From Rhynchopus sp. YZ270_cl-10 (taxonomy: Eukaryota > Euglenozoa > Diplonemea > Diplonemida > Diplonemidae): DNA of 64,000 nt. The stretch is taken from positions 434,001-498,000 of the forward strand of contig OZ037858.1 of NCBI GenBank assembly GCA_964035575.1. The letters are read 5' to 3'. The position numbers and the translations under genes are program-made. Positions within the stretch are counted from its first letter, which is position 1, and the number at the start of each line of letters is the position of its first letter. Shown one piece after another: positions 30,127 through 40,634 of this stretch. The notes below the pieces were generated by a model. That model ran no database searches, was not told where the DNA came from, and worked only from the letters and a program-made list of their open reading frames with translations.

Positions 30127-30741
30127 AAAAAAAAAAAAAAAAAAAAACACAGCGGGGTTTTCGAAACCCTCCTCCCCAGAGAGCACTTCAATGATCTGCA
30201 CACGGTTTACACGGGGGAGGTTGTATGCAGGTACACATTGCCCTTTAAAAAAAAAAAAAATGCATAAAAATTCACGGATGAGCCTAACATACACTTTCGG
30301 GAGAAAAGACAAAAAAAAATTCTATATGCCTTCGACACGGGGAAGAGAGAAACTGACTTAAATAACGTAACCCCTCCCCATCCCCTTTTCTCCCCCGCTT
30401 CTCCTCAAAGTTTTGGTTGTGTTTGATTACCTCTTGATTTTTTTTTCTCCCGTTCCCGGGGGTCTCATTGAACGTTGCGTTTGTTTTGATAAATTGTTGG
30501 AGTAGTGTAGTTACCCAGTTGTGTTGCCACAGTTGTGCAATCTCCACTATCCAAAAGTTTTTTTCTTCTTCAAAAACTATAACAACGTGTAACCCCGCGT
30601 ACAAACAATCTACGTGACCCGCCCTCCCCTGTTCACGTTTCGTGGAAACCTCTTTTGTTTTGTCTATCGCTGACACTCCTGACCGTTCCAAAAAATGAAA
30701 AACATAAAAACTGCTTCTAAAAAAAACAAACCAAACCAAAA

Positions 30742-30798
30742 AGAGAGGTTGAAAGTGCAAACACCTCACCGTACACTGGCGGACGCAGACACTGGAAC
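30742..30798 (-). repeat. Dispersed hairpin repeat, class II
   Basis: GAGGTTGAAAGTGCAAACAC, CTCACCGTACACTGGCGGAC, GCAGACACTGG. Full length, with a changed loop. Confidence 0.7.
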
Positions 30799-30940
30799 CA
30801 AAAATATTTGAGGGGGTCCCCAAAGTAACTTCAACAAAGAAAAAAGCCCCCCCCCTCAAAATCTAATCAAAACGTTGAAGTTTGGATGGGGAGGGCGGTC
30901 TCCCTCTCGTTTGGACCTTTCTCAAAAAAAGAAAAAAAAG

Positions 30941-30982
30941 AAAAAGGTAAATATGAACCTAAGCCTCTCTGTGCTTACTCTA
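30941..30982 (-). repeat. Dispersed hairpin repeat, class I (partial)
   Basis: ATATGAACCTAAGCCTCTCT then GTGCTTACTC. The TCACCTT arm is lost. Confidence 0.6.
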
Positions 30983-31084
30983 AAAATAATGTTGCAACAC
31001 CCTTTCCTAAAGATCAAAATCCCTATCAGTTAATAGCACTCTACAAAAAAAATAATAATAGCTCATGTGGTGTGATCACCCAAA

Positions 31085-31210
31085 CGGATTCTCCGTGGTT
31101 CCCCCGTGGTTCTCCCGAAGGTGCTCCGCAAATCTTAATATAGCCTGAAACAGTTCTCCGTGGTTCCCCCGTGGTTCTTCCGTGGGTTGTCCGTGGGTTC
31201 TCCGTACCCC
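31085..31210. repeat. CCGTGGTT-type short repeats
   Basis: TTCTCCGTGGTTCCCCCGTG occurs at about 31089 and again at about 31153, each followed by more CCGTGG(G)TT units. It is an imperfect local tandem repeat with no coding reading recognised. Confidence 0.6.
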
Positions 31211-31627
31211 CTGAATCACACCATCATGGGTTGGTGTTTGTGGAACCCAGTCTTTGTTGGAGATTGGGGGGGGGGGGGGGGTAAAGGGTGTTACTCCTTG
31301 TTAAAATGTACTGCCTTTTTTTCCCGCAGTATTGTCTAAAGCAACTCCTGTTTGTGCCAAAAAAAAAAATACAAAGAGAACCACACAAAATCCAAAGGGT
31401 TAGGTGGTGGTAGTATTTCGGCATTGGAGGCCTTCTAATACCGTGCACAAAAAAACTCACAAAAAAATGGGCAATGATTTGCTCATAAGAACTACCCACG
31501 TTTTGCTTTCAACACTAAACAGAAAACGCGAAGAAAAAAAAAAAAAACGTGAAAACATTCGAATCAAACAACCCAACCCCGGAGTCCTTTTTTTATCTAA
31601 TTCTCAAATTTTCCGACGCCTTGCTCA

Positions 31628-33093
31628 CTATGCGCTAGAGTTGCACACCAGTCGGTGTTTCTGTGAAGGTAGGTGACAGTTAAAAAGAGTGAAGATGAAG
31701 CTACCCCAAAATTTTGGTTCGGTGATAGAAAAATGGCGCACAGCACCAATGGTGATTCATAGGTGGCGGCACCTTTTAAAAAGAAAAGTTTATGTGATGA
31801 CCTAAGTCTCTCGTGTGCGGTCACCTTGATTATGTGGCTGAAGGTTATCGACACAGCTTCAGTTGACTGCGTCTGGAATTGCACAAATGTGATGTCGGGG
31901 ATGATGTCAATGTCCCCAGTTGGTTTTAAAGACAATGTGTTGTACATACCCCCCAAGCGTCCATCTGGCACTGCCTGTCGCAGAACGCCGCCTTCCTGCA
32001 CCCTCCGCACAAGAGAAGCGCGTTCTCGCGTGGGGTCTTCATGCAGTTGTGGCAGTAGCTCAGTGCGTCTGCTTTTGAAAAGAATGGTGAGTTTTTTTTA
32101 AAAGGGAAATGGGGTTTAGAGATTGCAATTCAAAAAAACCATTGTATCTTCTTTGAATGTTTGGAATCATGCGGTACTTTTTACGTCAAAACCTAGAATT
32201 GGTCTGCAAAAAATCACCCCAAAAACGAAAACATACTTGCGGGCTCCTGTGTTTGCGTTGGTGCAGGGTCGGTCTGTCCCATGCCAAGGAGACCACCCCA
32301 TGTGTCTTGCGCTGCTGAGGTTGCGACAGGCTCGCTCTGCATGGGGAGGGATGAGGGGAGGGGGAGAGACGCAGGTGCAGACGAAGCACCGCCACCACCT
32401 CCTCCTCCACCTGCTGCAGTGGGTGTGGGTACGCCTGATGTGGGCTGCGACGTGGTCGGTGCGCCCTGCGCCTTGTCAACAAGCGCTGTCAAACGCATCA
32501 CACTGTCCCTCAGCTGCATGATCTGTGTGTTCGCCTCTCTCGCGTCATCCTCTCTGTGGTGATGTTAAGGATTTTGATTGCACACCATAAGCTTCGTTAT
32601 GAGGTTACAATGTTTCTGTCGTGTTTGGGGTTCCCAAAAATGGAAAACCCATGAAAATGAAACCCCCCTCCCGACATTAAAAACGAGATAATGAACGCTG
32701 ACTTAATTTCCGGCTGGACTGTAGTTTGCAGCCCATGAAACTGTATTTTTTTGAAAACTGGGGGGGACTAAATGCGAGTAATTGCTTTAATGTGGGCTCA
32801 GAATGTAGTGGGTTTAAAGGGGCATACCTCGCCTTCTGGAGATAGCGCAGCTGCATCGCCATGTTGTCGAGGGTGACCTGCCGCTGTTGCATCTTGTGGT
32901 TCACAAACTCCATCATTTTGTACGCCTCGTGCCGCATGTCACCGTGCGGCACGTTCTGCGGGAAGCCATCCTCATAACGTCCGTCCATCATCCCACCTCC
33001 ACGCTGCGCCATACCCGGGGGTCCGCCACCACCCTTCCCCCCATAGCCTTGTCTTGCCTCCCCACCGTTTCCAAACCCTGACATGGGCAACAT
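31628..33093 (-). CDS. Four-exon MYND zinc-finger protein
   Basis: Predicted 243 residues. Exons: 32828-33093, 32236-32549, 31950-32068, 31628-31660; introns of 278, 167 and 289 nt. Donors GTATGC, GTATGT and GTATGT; acceptors end AGAG, GCAG and ACAG. The N-terminus is Gly/Met-rich (GFGNGGEARQGYGGKGGGG). A helix spans exons 1-2 (MAMQLRYLQKA into MTREANTQIMQLRDSVMRLT). A Gly/Ala/Pro linker and a C-terminal MYND finger follow. The finger has CHNC, CGGC, and CDRQCQMDAWG in exon 3; its last ligands (His and Cys of KHRLVC) lie in the 33-nt terminal exon. This W-x2-H-x3-C match supports the model. The exon 2 acceptor used here is two AGs downstream of the first possible one to keep frame; exon 3 may start at 32071 instead (AAGCAG). 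MYND domains bind proline-rich peptides. A TACAG acceptor lies 39 nt before the ATG. Confidence 0.75.
31780..31862 (-). repeat. Class I hairpin repeat, long form, inside intron
   Basis: Lies within the last intron (31661-31949) of the MYND gene. GATGACCTAAGTCTCTCGTG, GGTCACCTTGAT, then TTATCGACACAGCTTCAG, the second-hairpin extension seen also at 33236, 45876 and 45981. Confidence 0.65.
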
Positions 33094-34084
33094 GGTGGGT
33101 TGTTTGTATTCGGGTGGTGTGTACTTTGTGTTCTGTAGGGGTAGGTGGGTGGGACGTGAAGAGGTAAAAGTGAGTAACGGATAGGAAATATCGAGAATGG
33201 TGAAAACTGTTGCTGTGGTGAAAGAGAAGAAAGTGTTTCTGTGATGAACCTAAGCCCCTGTGCTTAGTCACCTTGATCACAATCGTTATCGCACAGCATC
33301 AGCTGTGTGGCCTTGCACAAGGTGTTGTCAGGGATACCCAGCCGGAGTTCGTACGAGCATGAGTATGAGCATACGATGTGGATGGGGGAAAAGTAAAAAA
33401 GGGGGAGCGATGTAGCCATTTTTTTTTAAATTCCCTCGTTGGTTTATTTGGTTGTTTTATTGTAGTTTTTTTTTGTTGTTGTTGTGGTATTTTCCCATTT
33501 TTCTTACTCGTTTTTTTTATGTTTTGTTTGTTTTTTGTTGTATTTTTCCCCGAAAAAAAAAGAAAAAAAAGGAAAATGTCCTCATCGTTTGAGGTATCAT
33601 AAAAAAAAAACCAAAAAATATAAAAGCAAAATAAAAAGGCAAAAAAAAGTCGGTTTAGATCGTTGTATTGTCCACACTTGCGCTTCGTTTTTTTTTTTTT
33701 GTTTTGTTTTTTGTTACAATAATAGTAAAGAGTGTACCTCACAAGGACACACACCCACCCTCAAAAAAAGAAAGAAAAAAAATCTCCTTCCTGGCACGAA
33801 AAAAGAAGAACTAAGGTTTGGTGGCCTCCCTCCCCCTCCCACACAACTCATAGCATCCATACCTTTGAACTGAAAAAGCGGGAAACCCTTTCGGCTCACA
33901 ATATCTTCTCCTTCGCCAACACAACTTTCACAATCTAACTTTCTTTTTGAAAATAAAAAAGGCACAGTCTTCTCTTCCAAGACCATCCCCAACTTTTTTG
34001 GGGCAAAAAAAAAAAACCGAAAAATGGGGGGAAGGGGGGATGTTTACTTTGGAATTTTAATTAATTGTTCAATGGGGGAGTTTT
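33094..34084. other. Spacer with long-form class I repeat
   Basis: Contains a long-form class I copy at 33236-33312. The remainder (33415-34070) is extreme poly-T/poly-A sequence. No gene is seen. Confidence 0.6.
33236..33312 (-). repeat. Class I hairpin repeat, long form
   Basis: GATGAACCTAAGCCCCTGTG, CTTAGTCACCTTGATCACAA, then TCGTTATCGCACAGCATCAG and CTGTGTGG. The second part forms its own CACAGC/GCTGTG hairpin. Confidence 0.75.
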
Positions 34085-35571
34085 CTACTCCTCGCTCTTG
34101 TTGAACGCGGCAAGCTCGACGAGCTTGTCAGTGCACGCGGCGGCGTCAAGGTCCTCGACGGAGTCGAAGAGGGACTTCTTCTCGCCGGCCTCGTTGACCT
34201 TGACCTGGGGGTCGACGGACCACTCCTTGATGAGCTTCTTGCTGACTCCTGCGGCGGTGAGGAGCTTGCCGAAGGGGTTCCTGTCGGCAGACTCGTGCAC
34301 CCAGTTCATGCGCTCCGCAAGTCCCTCGAAGGGGGAGGCAGACGCGTGGATGCCGTTGTCACCCACGTTCGGCACCTCAGCAAGGCCAAGCGCCTCCCAG
34401 TCCTTCATCACCATCCCGCGCAGGGAGCCCTCCGGTGCCTCCGCCGGGTCGGTGGGCCCAAGAAGCTGTCCACGGAAGTCAGCCCACGACAGGTCAGCGG
34501 GGTTCCACTCAACAGTGTAGTAGTAGATCGACAGACCCGGCTTGGTGAACTTCGAGCGCATCGACATGAAGAAGCCGTTGAACGCGTAGATCGTGTCCTT
34601 GCCCTCAATCTCGATCTTACCACAGTAGAACCCTCCTCCGAACTTGACGAGGTTGCCCTCCTTCTTGGCGCGTGCCCACTCCTTGTCAAGGCCGTCGGCG
34701 TCAAGGTCGAGCTTCTTGCATGCGTCCATGGCGTTGTACACGATGCCCTTCTCGAGGGACTCCTCCCAGTCGAGGCCGAACTTCTCCTTGAACTTGTCGG
34801 CAGGGACGTTGAGCTCCTTGGGCTTGAGGATGGTGGCCTTGGAGGCAATGGCGTAGTAGTGCTGGTCGATGAGCTTCTTGCTGTCGATGGTCTCGGCCTT
34901 GATGGAGCCCTCGGTCTGGATCTTGAGACCCTTCTCGGTCAGCTTCTCCTTGACAAGCTTCTTCACGGCCTCGGTGACGGCGTGGGGCTTGATGAAGACG
35001 AAGGCGCGGTTGGAGGCGCTCTCGATGCGCTCGCGGAGCTTCTGCTGCTTCTCCTCCAGCTGCTTGTCGTAGGCGGCCTTGAAGTCGGCGCTCTTCTTCA
35101 CCCAGCACTGGATCTTGGCGGTGCGGTTGGAGCGGCCAGAGATGCCGGTCTCGAGCTTCGAGATCTCAGAGAGGCCCTGCTCACGGAGGATGTCCGCAAC
35201 GGAGACCACGGTCTGTTGGAGGAGGGTGGTAAGGTTGTAAAGGTTGTAAAGGTGTGTGGTGTTCGTTTCTAATCAAAGGAAAAAGGAATACAAAGCGTTC
35301 GTAACAGTGTCGAGAAAAGGTTGTGAGATGAATATGCCTCGTGCACATTGGTCGCTTGTTGTCGGGAATGGGGTGGGTTGTAAATGTGTGTGTTTTGTGT
35401 GCATACGGTGATGGAGGAGCCAAGTCCGGTCAGCTCCAGAACATCGGGCTTGTCCTCGTCAGCGAGAAGCTTCTTGGCAAGGTCGACGTAGAAGAGCACG
35501 TCCTTCGCAGAGGAGATGTTGATGCGGTCATCTGCGCGCTCGGCTCCTTCCTTGGCAGCGGGGGTCGACAT
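34085..35571 (-). CDS. Alba-domain plus NDK-like fusion protein
   Basis: Two exons, 35407-35571 and 34085-35212; a 194-nt intron (donor GTATGC, acceptor CAACAG) joins in phase 0, giving 430 residues. Residues 17-78 look like an Alba domain (INISSAKDVLFYVDLAKKLL, ELTGLGSSIT, TVVSVADILREQG), and the intron falls in its middle. A linker helix follows, then a long nucleoside-diphosphate-kinase-like domain from about residue 124: FVFIKPHAV (Lys130), then after a large insertion NVGDNGIHASASPFEGLAER, where His344 aligns with the phospho-accepting His of NDKs (HGSDS). The whole NDK-like part resembles long NDK-like proteins I associate with kinetoplastids. Possible roles are nucleotide phosphoryl transfer or a flagellar or RNA-linked function; not settled. 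A CCACCAG acceptor lies 19 nt before the ATG. Confidence 0.85.
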
Positions 35572-35996
35572 GGTTAAGTCTTTTGGTTGTCTGGTGGGGG
35601 TGGTGATAGTGATGGTAGTGATGGTAGTGATGGTAGTGATGGTAGTGATGGTCGTGATGGTAGTGATGGTCGTGATGGTCGTCTGACCGCACTCTAACTG
35701 TTCATAACCCACATCCCCAACCCAATGTGAGACGTCAACAAAAAAAGGGTGCGAGGGAGGAAAGGGGGTTCGTTCTAAATACTCTTTTCGTTCGCCAAAA
35801 GGGGAAAACTTATGTACCCATTGCGCCCTCAAAGCACACCCCGGTTTTAAAAGGTTTTAAAAAACCCAATTCGCCCACGCCAAAAAGCCATTCCGGGACC
35901 TGGTTAGCTAAAAAGAGGGGGGTTTTGGTGGGGTGAGGATCAAAGAGCCCCCCTCCGGTGCACCGTTCCCTCCTCCTCCTCTGCCCCGGTTCTGTT
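35572..35996. other. Spacer with 9-bp tandem repeat
   Basis: Contains the GATGGTAGT array described at 35599-35683. Otherwise nothing recognised. Confidence 0.6.
35599..35683. repeat. 9-bp microsatellite (GTGATGGTA)n
   Basis: About nine units of GTGATGGTA/GTGATGGTC. It lies just upstream (transcribed sense) of the acceptor of the Alba-NDK gene. Confidence 0.9.
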
Positions 35997-36618
35997 CTAA
36001 TCGAGCACCTCTGGTTCTTCGGAGGCTACAAGGCCGTCTCCGTGGTCAAGGCCAATAACGCCTTCCTTGGCGAAAGTGCTGTCGACATCGTCGTTTTCGA
36101 ACGCAGCAGGGTCAAGGTTGTCCTGCTCTTCTTCCTGTGAAGGGGGTTACAAAGGTTGAAATACAGATTATCTAAAACAGATTATACGAAGTTGAAAAGA
36201 AAAAGGAACCGTTTTGAAAGTCTTCTCTGCGGTCAACGAAAAAAGACATAGTAGTAGAGTAGTAAAGACAGATCAGTTGGTATACTGTTATGCTTAGTTT
36301 TTGCCGTACCTTCAATCTCTGGCGCTTCTTTGGCCCCTGATCCTGGGTCTCTTCCAACGGATTGTCGTCGTCCTGCTTGTTCAGCTCCACACAGGAGTCC
36401 ATCCATTCACAGTAGACATCAATCTCCTTCGACAAATGGGTGATCCGTGTGTCTGCCTTCACTGCGCACACCCTGCACTCCAAGCTCCCCACTCCCGAAG
36501 CATAGTGCACCTTCACGTGGATCGTCGACTGATGGTTGCAGAACGGACAGTCAAACTGCGTTGGCAGCTTCGACGCTGCCTTCTTCTGGGGTGCCTTACG
36601 TGACCTACGTTTTCCCAT
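35997..36618 (-). CDS. ELOF1: Transcription elongation factor Elf1/ELOF1
   Basis: Two exons, 36310-36618 and 35997-36134; a 175-nt intron (donor GTACGG, acceptor CTTCACAG, phase 0) gives 148 residues. The N-terminus is basic (MGKRRSRKAPQKKAASKLPT). A four-Cys zinc ribbon follows (CPFCNHQ, then CRVC) and the conserved IDVYCEWMDSC motif. The exon 2 tail is acidic (EEEQDNLDPAAFENDDVDS), longer than in the human protein. Elf1 binds RNA polymerase II at the DNA entry side and aids elongation through chromatin and transcription-coupled repair; nuclear. A TTTTCAG acceptor lies 14 nt before the ATG. Without the splice, the first exon would run into unrelated intron sequence. Confidence 0.93.
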
Positions 36619-37092
36619 TGTTTATTTTTCCCCTGAAAACGAAAAAAAACTAATTTCATGAGACAAAAAAAAAAGGGTATTTAGATGAATCTAAGCCTCT
36701 CTCACGAAACGCAAATTTGAAAAGAAAGTGAAGTTGATAGTGCGAGAAGAGATAGCAAAGAAGAGATGGTGTAGATGCAGACAACAGAAACATCGAAGAG
36801 CTTGGGTTGTCTATACAACAAAAAAACGATGAACCAAAGGAGCAGTACGACAAAAGACGAGGAAAGACGATGATATTTAAAAAAAACCGATCCTTTTTTT
36901 CTATGTTGATTTGTTGGATTTAAGTGTTTCCAACAACAAAGCCTCAGCGGATGCAAGAGGAAAGAAGTACAAAAGCAATACATAAAACAGAAAAAAAATA
37001 AGCCGAAAACCAACCACATCGACGGCATTCTCCGATGGGGAAAACCCCACATGAACCCCCCTCCACCCCACCCCTACCCCTCTTCGCAAAGG
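36619..37092. other. Spacer, degenerate class I remnant
   Basis: GATGAATCTAAGCCTCTC at 36684-36701 is a half class I repeat. Nothing else is recognised. Confidence 0.5.
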
Positions 37093-38433
37093 TTAGTACG
37101 CTTTCCCTCCGATACTGAGACATTGCATTTTCCAATGATGTGTCTGGCAGAGAGGCATGAGGTCGCTCGCAGTTGGGATGGGCGGTCTGAAGAGGACGTT
37201 GTAGGTGAGGGGTGCGGTTGGTGTGACAGAGGACGGGTAGTACCCTGCTGATACGAGCACCTTGGAGATCATATGGAATGTTGTGACAGGGTTTGTTGCG
37301 AGGATCGTTAATGGTGCTTGATAGGCTTCGGATGGCACCACACCTTCATCAGACTCCGACTCAGTATCATCCTCCTCATGCACATGAAGCCCTCGGAAGA
37401 CGCCGTTATTGTCCCACACCAGATAGCCCTTATTCTTTGCTGTCGCGAGAAGCTCTGGTATCACCAACTCCCCCTTCGCCTCCAGACGCAGCCGGCCATT
37501 TGGCAGCCACATCCCGTCTCCTGTTATCCCTAAATCTTCCAGCGCGATGACCTTTTTGCGTGCCTGCTCGTTGACATCGATGACGTCACTCCAGGTGCCG
37601 TGTTTAACTATAAGAATTGTATGAGGAATAGGGCGATCCCCGCGAATGCCGACAGGGCGAAGGCGGGATGGAGAAGGAAAGGAGACCCCACGAGGCACCT
37701 CTGCGGCTGCTGTGGTTTGGATCTGTTCGATATTGGCTGTAGCAGGGAAGGTGTCAAAACGAGGGTTATAAGGGTTGCGACGAAGTGCCGGCGGTTCTCG
37801 TGTCTGCAGATGAACCCCTCCTGACACAAACATATCGTCTTCCTTCTTTTCATCAACATTTTCCTTCCAGGAGGCCAGCTTTGAGTTTCGGGCGTGCCCG
37901 CGAACCGAGCGCTTTCTAGTAATTTTACTGAATTGCGCGGTTTTTTCTTTGTCCTTTTCGATTTGCGCCGCATTGTTGACTCTGGCCAGCCTTTGATGTA
38001 AAGGAGGTGGGTGTGTTGGGTTTGCGTGGGTGATCCCGATATCTTCTTCGGCCTGCGAAACGATGTATGTCAAAAGCTCGCGGGAGGTGTGGTCGACGTG
38101 GGAGAGGCTTTGCTTTACCATAGCGAGCTCTCCTTTGCGGGTGTCTTGGGCTTGTCGGAGTTGCGCCTGCATGAGTTGCAGATCGCGGAGCCGTGTGTCC
38201 ATTCCTTCTGCAACCCACCACGCAGCCAACACCCCTGCCCATACGACCATAGCCTCGCTCGCACCGTCATCATCCGCAAACACAAAGTTGTCCTCCGAAG
38301 TGCCCGTCCCCTCACTCAAATGAGGAGACCCACTCTGCGACAAACTATACGGGTCATCATATTCAAAGTCCTCCTTCTCTTTTCTCCCAAACTTCGAAAA
38401 GAATTTTAGTTTAAGAGAACGAAGAAGACCCAT
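37093..38433 (-). CDS. Unknown protein, 446 aa
   Basis: Not recognised. The ATG at 38433 opens with a basic amphipathic stretch (MGLLRSLKLKFFSKFGRKEK), which could contact membrane or act as a targeting signal. An acidic segment follows, with one weakly hydrophobic stretch (MVVWAGVLAAWWVAEG, about residues 63-78), a helical region (about 80-170), a basic region (KITRKRSVRGHARN), and a C-terminal part (about 265-446) with mixed strands and helices (HTILIVKHGTWSDVIDVNEQ). The open frame and residue balance suggest a real gene. Acceptor context is weak (TAAAAG, 21 nt upstream). Single exon. Lower GC at third positions than the protease and tyrosinase genes. Confidence 0.75.
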   Translation of the reverse strand: MGLLRSLKLKFFSKFGRKEKEDFEYDDPYSLSQSGSPHLSEGTGTSEDNFVFADDDGASEAMVVWAGVLAAWWVAEGMDTRLRDLQLMQAQLRQAQDTRKGELAMVKQSLSHVDHTSRELLTYIVSQAEEDIGITHANPTHPPPLHQRLARVNNAAQIEKDKEKTAQFSKITRKRSVRGHARNSKLASWKENVDEKKEDDMFVSGGVHLQTREPPALRRNPYNPRFDTFPATANIEQIQTTAAAEVPRGVSFPSPSRLRPVGIRGDRPIPHTILIVKHGTWSDVIDVNEQARKKVIALEDLGITGDGMWLPNGRLRLEAKGELVIPELLATAKNKGYLVWDNNGVFRGLHVHEEDDTESESDEGVVPSEAYQAPLTILATNPVTTFHMISKVLVSAGYYPSSVTPTAPLTYNVLFRPPIPTASDLMPLCQTHHWKMQCLSIGGKAY

Positions 38434-38718
38434 TAAAGAATTGGGTTTTGTGAGCTTTTAAAAAAAGATCTAAACCTTCTCTCAAATATCGGAACAAAAA
38501 ACCTATCGCTTCATTTGTTTGAAATTCAAAAAAATAATCAATGAAAAAACGGGTTGGTGTGTTTGTCTGTGGGAAAGCTTTATGGAGAAAAGAGAGGGGG
38601 TCATGTATGAAAATGTTTGTTTAATTATAGACTACTACCACAAGATAGCAGCCACGGTTTTTTCTTTCACAGGATCCTTACAAGAGAGCAAATAGAAGAG
38701 TCGTATTAGATTCATATA

Positions 38719-38855
38719 CAGCAAGACAACAAACACCGGTGGGGTAAAAATATAGGTGGGGTAAAAATATAGGTGGGGTAAAAACTAAGGGTGGATTTTG
38801 GGATTTCAAAACTCTAAGGAGGGTTTTTACCCCACCGATGTTTGTTGTCTTACTG
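38719..38855. mobile_element. Tc1/mariner-like MITE, 137 bp
   Basis: 32-bp terminal inverted repeats starting CAGCAAGACAACAAACACCG and ending in the complement of CAGTAAGACAACAAACATCG (two mismatches) are flanked by TA on both sides. The interior holds 2.8 units of a 17-bp repeat (GGTGGGGTAAAAATATA, 38738-38786). TA duplication and CAGT-type ends fit Tc1/mariner. Confidence 0.75.
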
Positions 38856-38946
38856 TACTTTCAGTTCACAGAATTGAAAGTATGTGAGAGGGTCAACACA
38901 ATGCACCCTTTCTTTTTGGTGGTTTTTAGCTTTATGTTTTTAACTC

Positions 38947-40369
38947 AGAGTTGTATGCAAAAGAAATGGATGAGTGTTCTTTGGTTATTGTGGGTGAGGT
39001 GTTCTTGCTTTGACTCCCTCCCCCCCTAGTGTGTCAAGAGAGAGAAGAACTGAAAGAGGTAGGGATCAGTTCAAATTTTGTATTGAAGATGTAGATAGAA
39101 AACCGGATATGTTTAATAAATTGTTGGAGAGTAGTGTTAGTTGCCTGTTGTCTTGGCAACAGTTGGTCCAATTCTCCATATTCTTTTTTTCCCCCTCTTC
39201 CATCACCTTGGTTATATTATCAGGAAAAAAAACGTACAGAAAAGCCAGATTTTCCGACAAAAAAGAGTCCGATAATGAAGACAATGGGGGGAGAATAAAA
39301 AGAAAGGTTGAAAGATGACTATGCCTCACATCATTTGGAACAGAAAATGCACATTATGGTTCATTCTGTGTCCATAGTATTTGCCTTTTAAATTTGTCTA
39401 TTTTTTCCCTTCTAATCATTACTATGAAAGAGAAGGAGGTAAATCTTCTAAAAAAAAATGAATAACCATTGTGCATAAACTGTGACGATGATTTGCAAAT
39501 ATTGTGCAACGAAATGCCCCATTATGTATCTTGTGCGGTTTCTGTTTTTTTTCCTGAAAACATTTTTCCCCCTCCTTTCATTGTGCAAACGAACCGCTGA
39601 GCTGGTTGACACGAATCGACAAACCAAAAATGGAATGTCAGCTACACGAGAAGACCACATGAGTGGCCAGCTTCTGCAGTCCATACAGTCAGAGAAGGAG
39701 AAGCAGAAGATCGCAGGCAGGGAGTGGGGTTTTGTTTTGAAGACGCAGTCACACATGCATGCGTAAAAGAGTCACTCAACATCCCGCTTGCCACAGACCT
39801 GATGCTCCTTGCAGCCTCAATGCCGATGGGGACGTCCAAAAGATCTTTTTGGTTCTCAAGTTAATCTTGATGCTTCTCAGGAACTGCTTTGCTCTCCTAG
39901 AAAACCTTGTATCTGGATTTAAAAAAGATAATCCTCAGTGATTAGTCCACCTAAAAAGGGTGATTTGCTTTACAAAAAAGGAGAGAAAAAACAGATGAAC
40001 GTTGCCTCTCGTCACATATTTAAAACAAAAACAAAAAAAAAAAAACTCTGGTGCTAGAGACTACTCTACAAATGCGAACCAATTTGAAAACGTATCAGTT
40101 GCACAAACGCATTCTATTGCGTGAGAGGGAGGGGAACAAAAAATGGCCATGATTTGTTTTTGAAAACTTATTGTATTCGTGAAAAAAAAAAGACACCCGA
40201 GGATTTGAGCTTTTCACTATTTTTTATTGGCATCAGGGTATATCAACAATACACCTTTGAAGGGTTCTACACAACGTCACTCGAAATGCTAAATGAATTT
40301 CAAGGTATAGATGCAGATCATCCGCAACATGCTTTGCTGACCAAAGCAACAAAGAAAATGAAACGATGA
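38947..40369 (+). CDS. Possible intron-rich plus-strand gene (exons uncertain)
   Basis: Several plus-strand pieces read like protein and are flanked by plausible splice sites. 38947-38992 (ELYAKEMDECSLVIV, donor GTGAGG) continues in frame into 39030-39058 (VCQEREELKE, donor GTAGGG). 39601-39730 reads LVDTNRQTKNGMSATREDHM and GQLLQSIQSEKEKQKIAGRE. 39815-39906 reads LNADGDVQKIFLVLKLILML. 40239-40369 ends in QGIDADHPQHALLTKATKKM and a stop. I could not find a single set of junctions that keeps phase through all of them. No family recognised. If real, it is the only plus-strand gene in the window. Confidence 0.3.
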
Positions 40370-40634
40370 ATGCACCTCTTATACACACAGACACCGCAAG
40401 AGACGAACCAACACATACACTATCACGATTTTTCTTCTCTTGACCAATAGGGGGTTAGACCTTTGTGATCACACCTCCCCCACACCACTTTACATTTGTA
40501 TTTTAACAAAAAAAATCTAACTGCGATATTCCACACAAAAAAACTGAAACGTTGAACATCATAATACGCCTCTAATCCTTCACACTTCTCATATTCCACA
40601 GAGAAGACCAACCTAGCGCCCCTTCTCCTTTCCA

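Larger units (their letters stand above)
28834..31627. other. Long AT-rich spacer with hairpin repeats
   Basis: 2.8 kb without a convincing gene. It contains class II copies (30087-30126 and 30742-30798), a class I copy (30941-30982), a hairpin-unit relative at 29607-29650 and short CCGTGGTT repeats at 31085-31210. One minus-strand open frame (about 30340-30750) has some protein-like composition; see the rejected list. Confidence 0.5.
38434..40634. other. Spacer with MITE and possible plus-strand exons
   Basis: Holds the TA-flanked MITE (38719-38855), degenerate class I/II pieces (about 39302 and 39985) and the doubtful plus-strand gene described separately. Otherwise AT-rich. Confidence 0.5.

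Noticed and set aside
30340-30750. Minus-strand open frame with a Trp-rich segment (KNFWIVEIAQLWQHNWVTTL)
   Set aside because: Its ends run through a class II repeat and A/T runs, base composition matches the spacer, and there is no acceptor or recognisable family.
33236-33312. Plus-strand C/D snoRNA reading (GTGATGA as C box)
   Set aside because: No convincing D box and terminal stem pair with it; other copies do not keep the RTGATGA motif.
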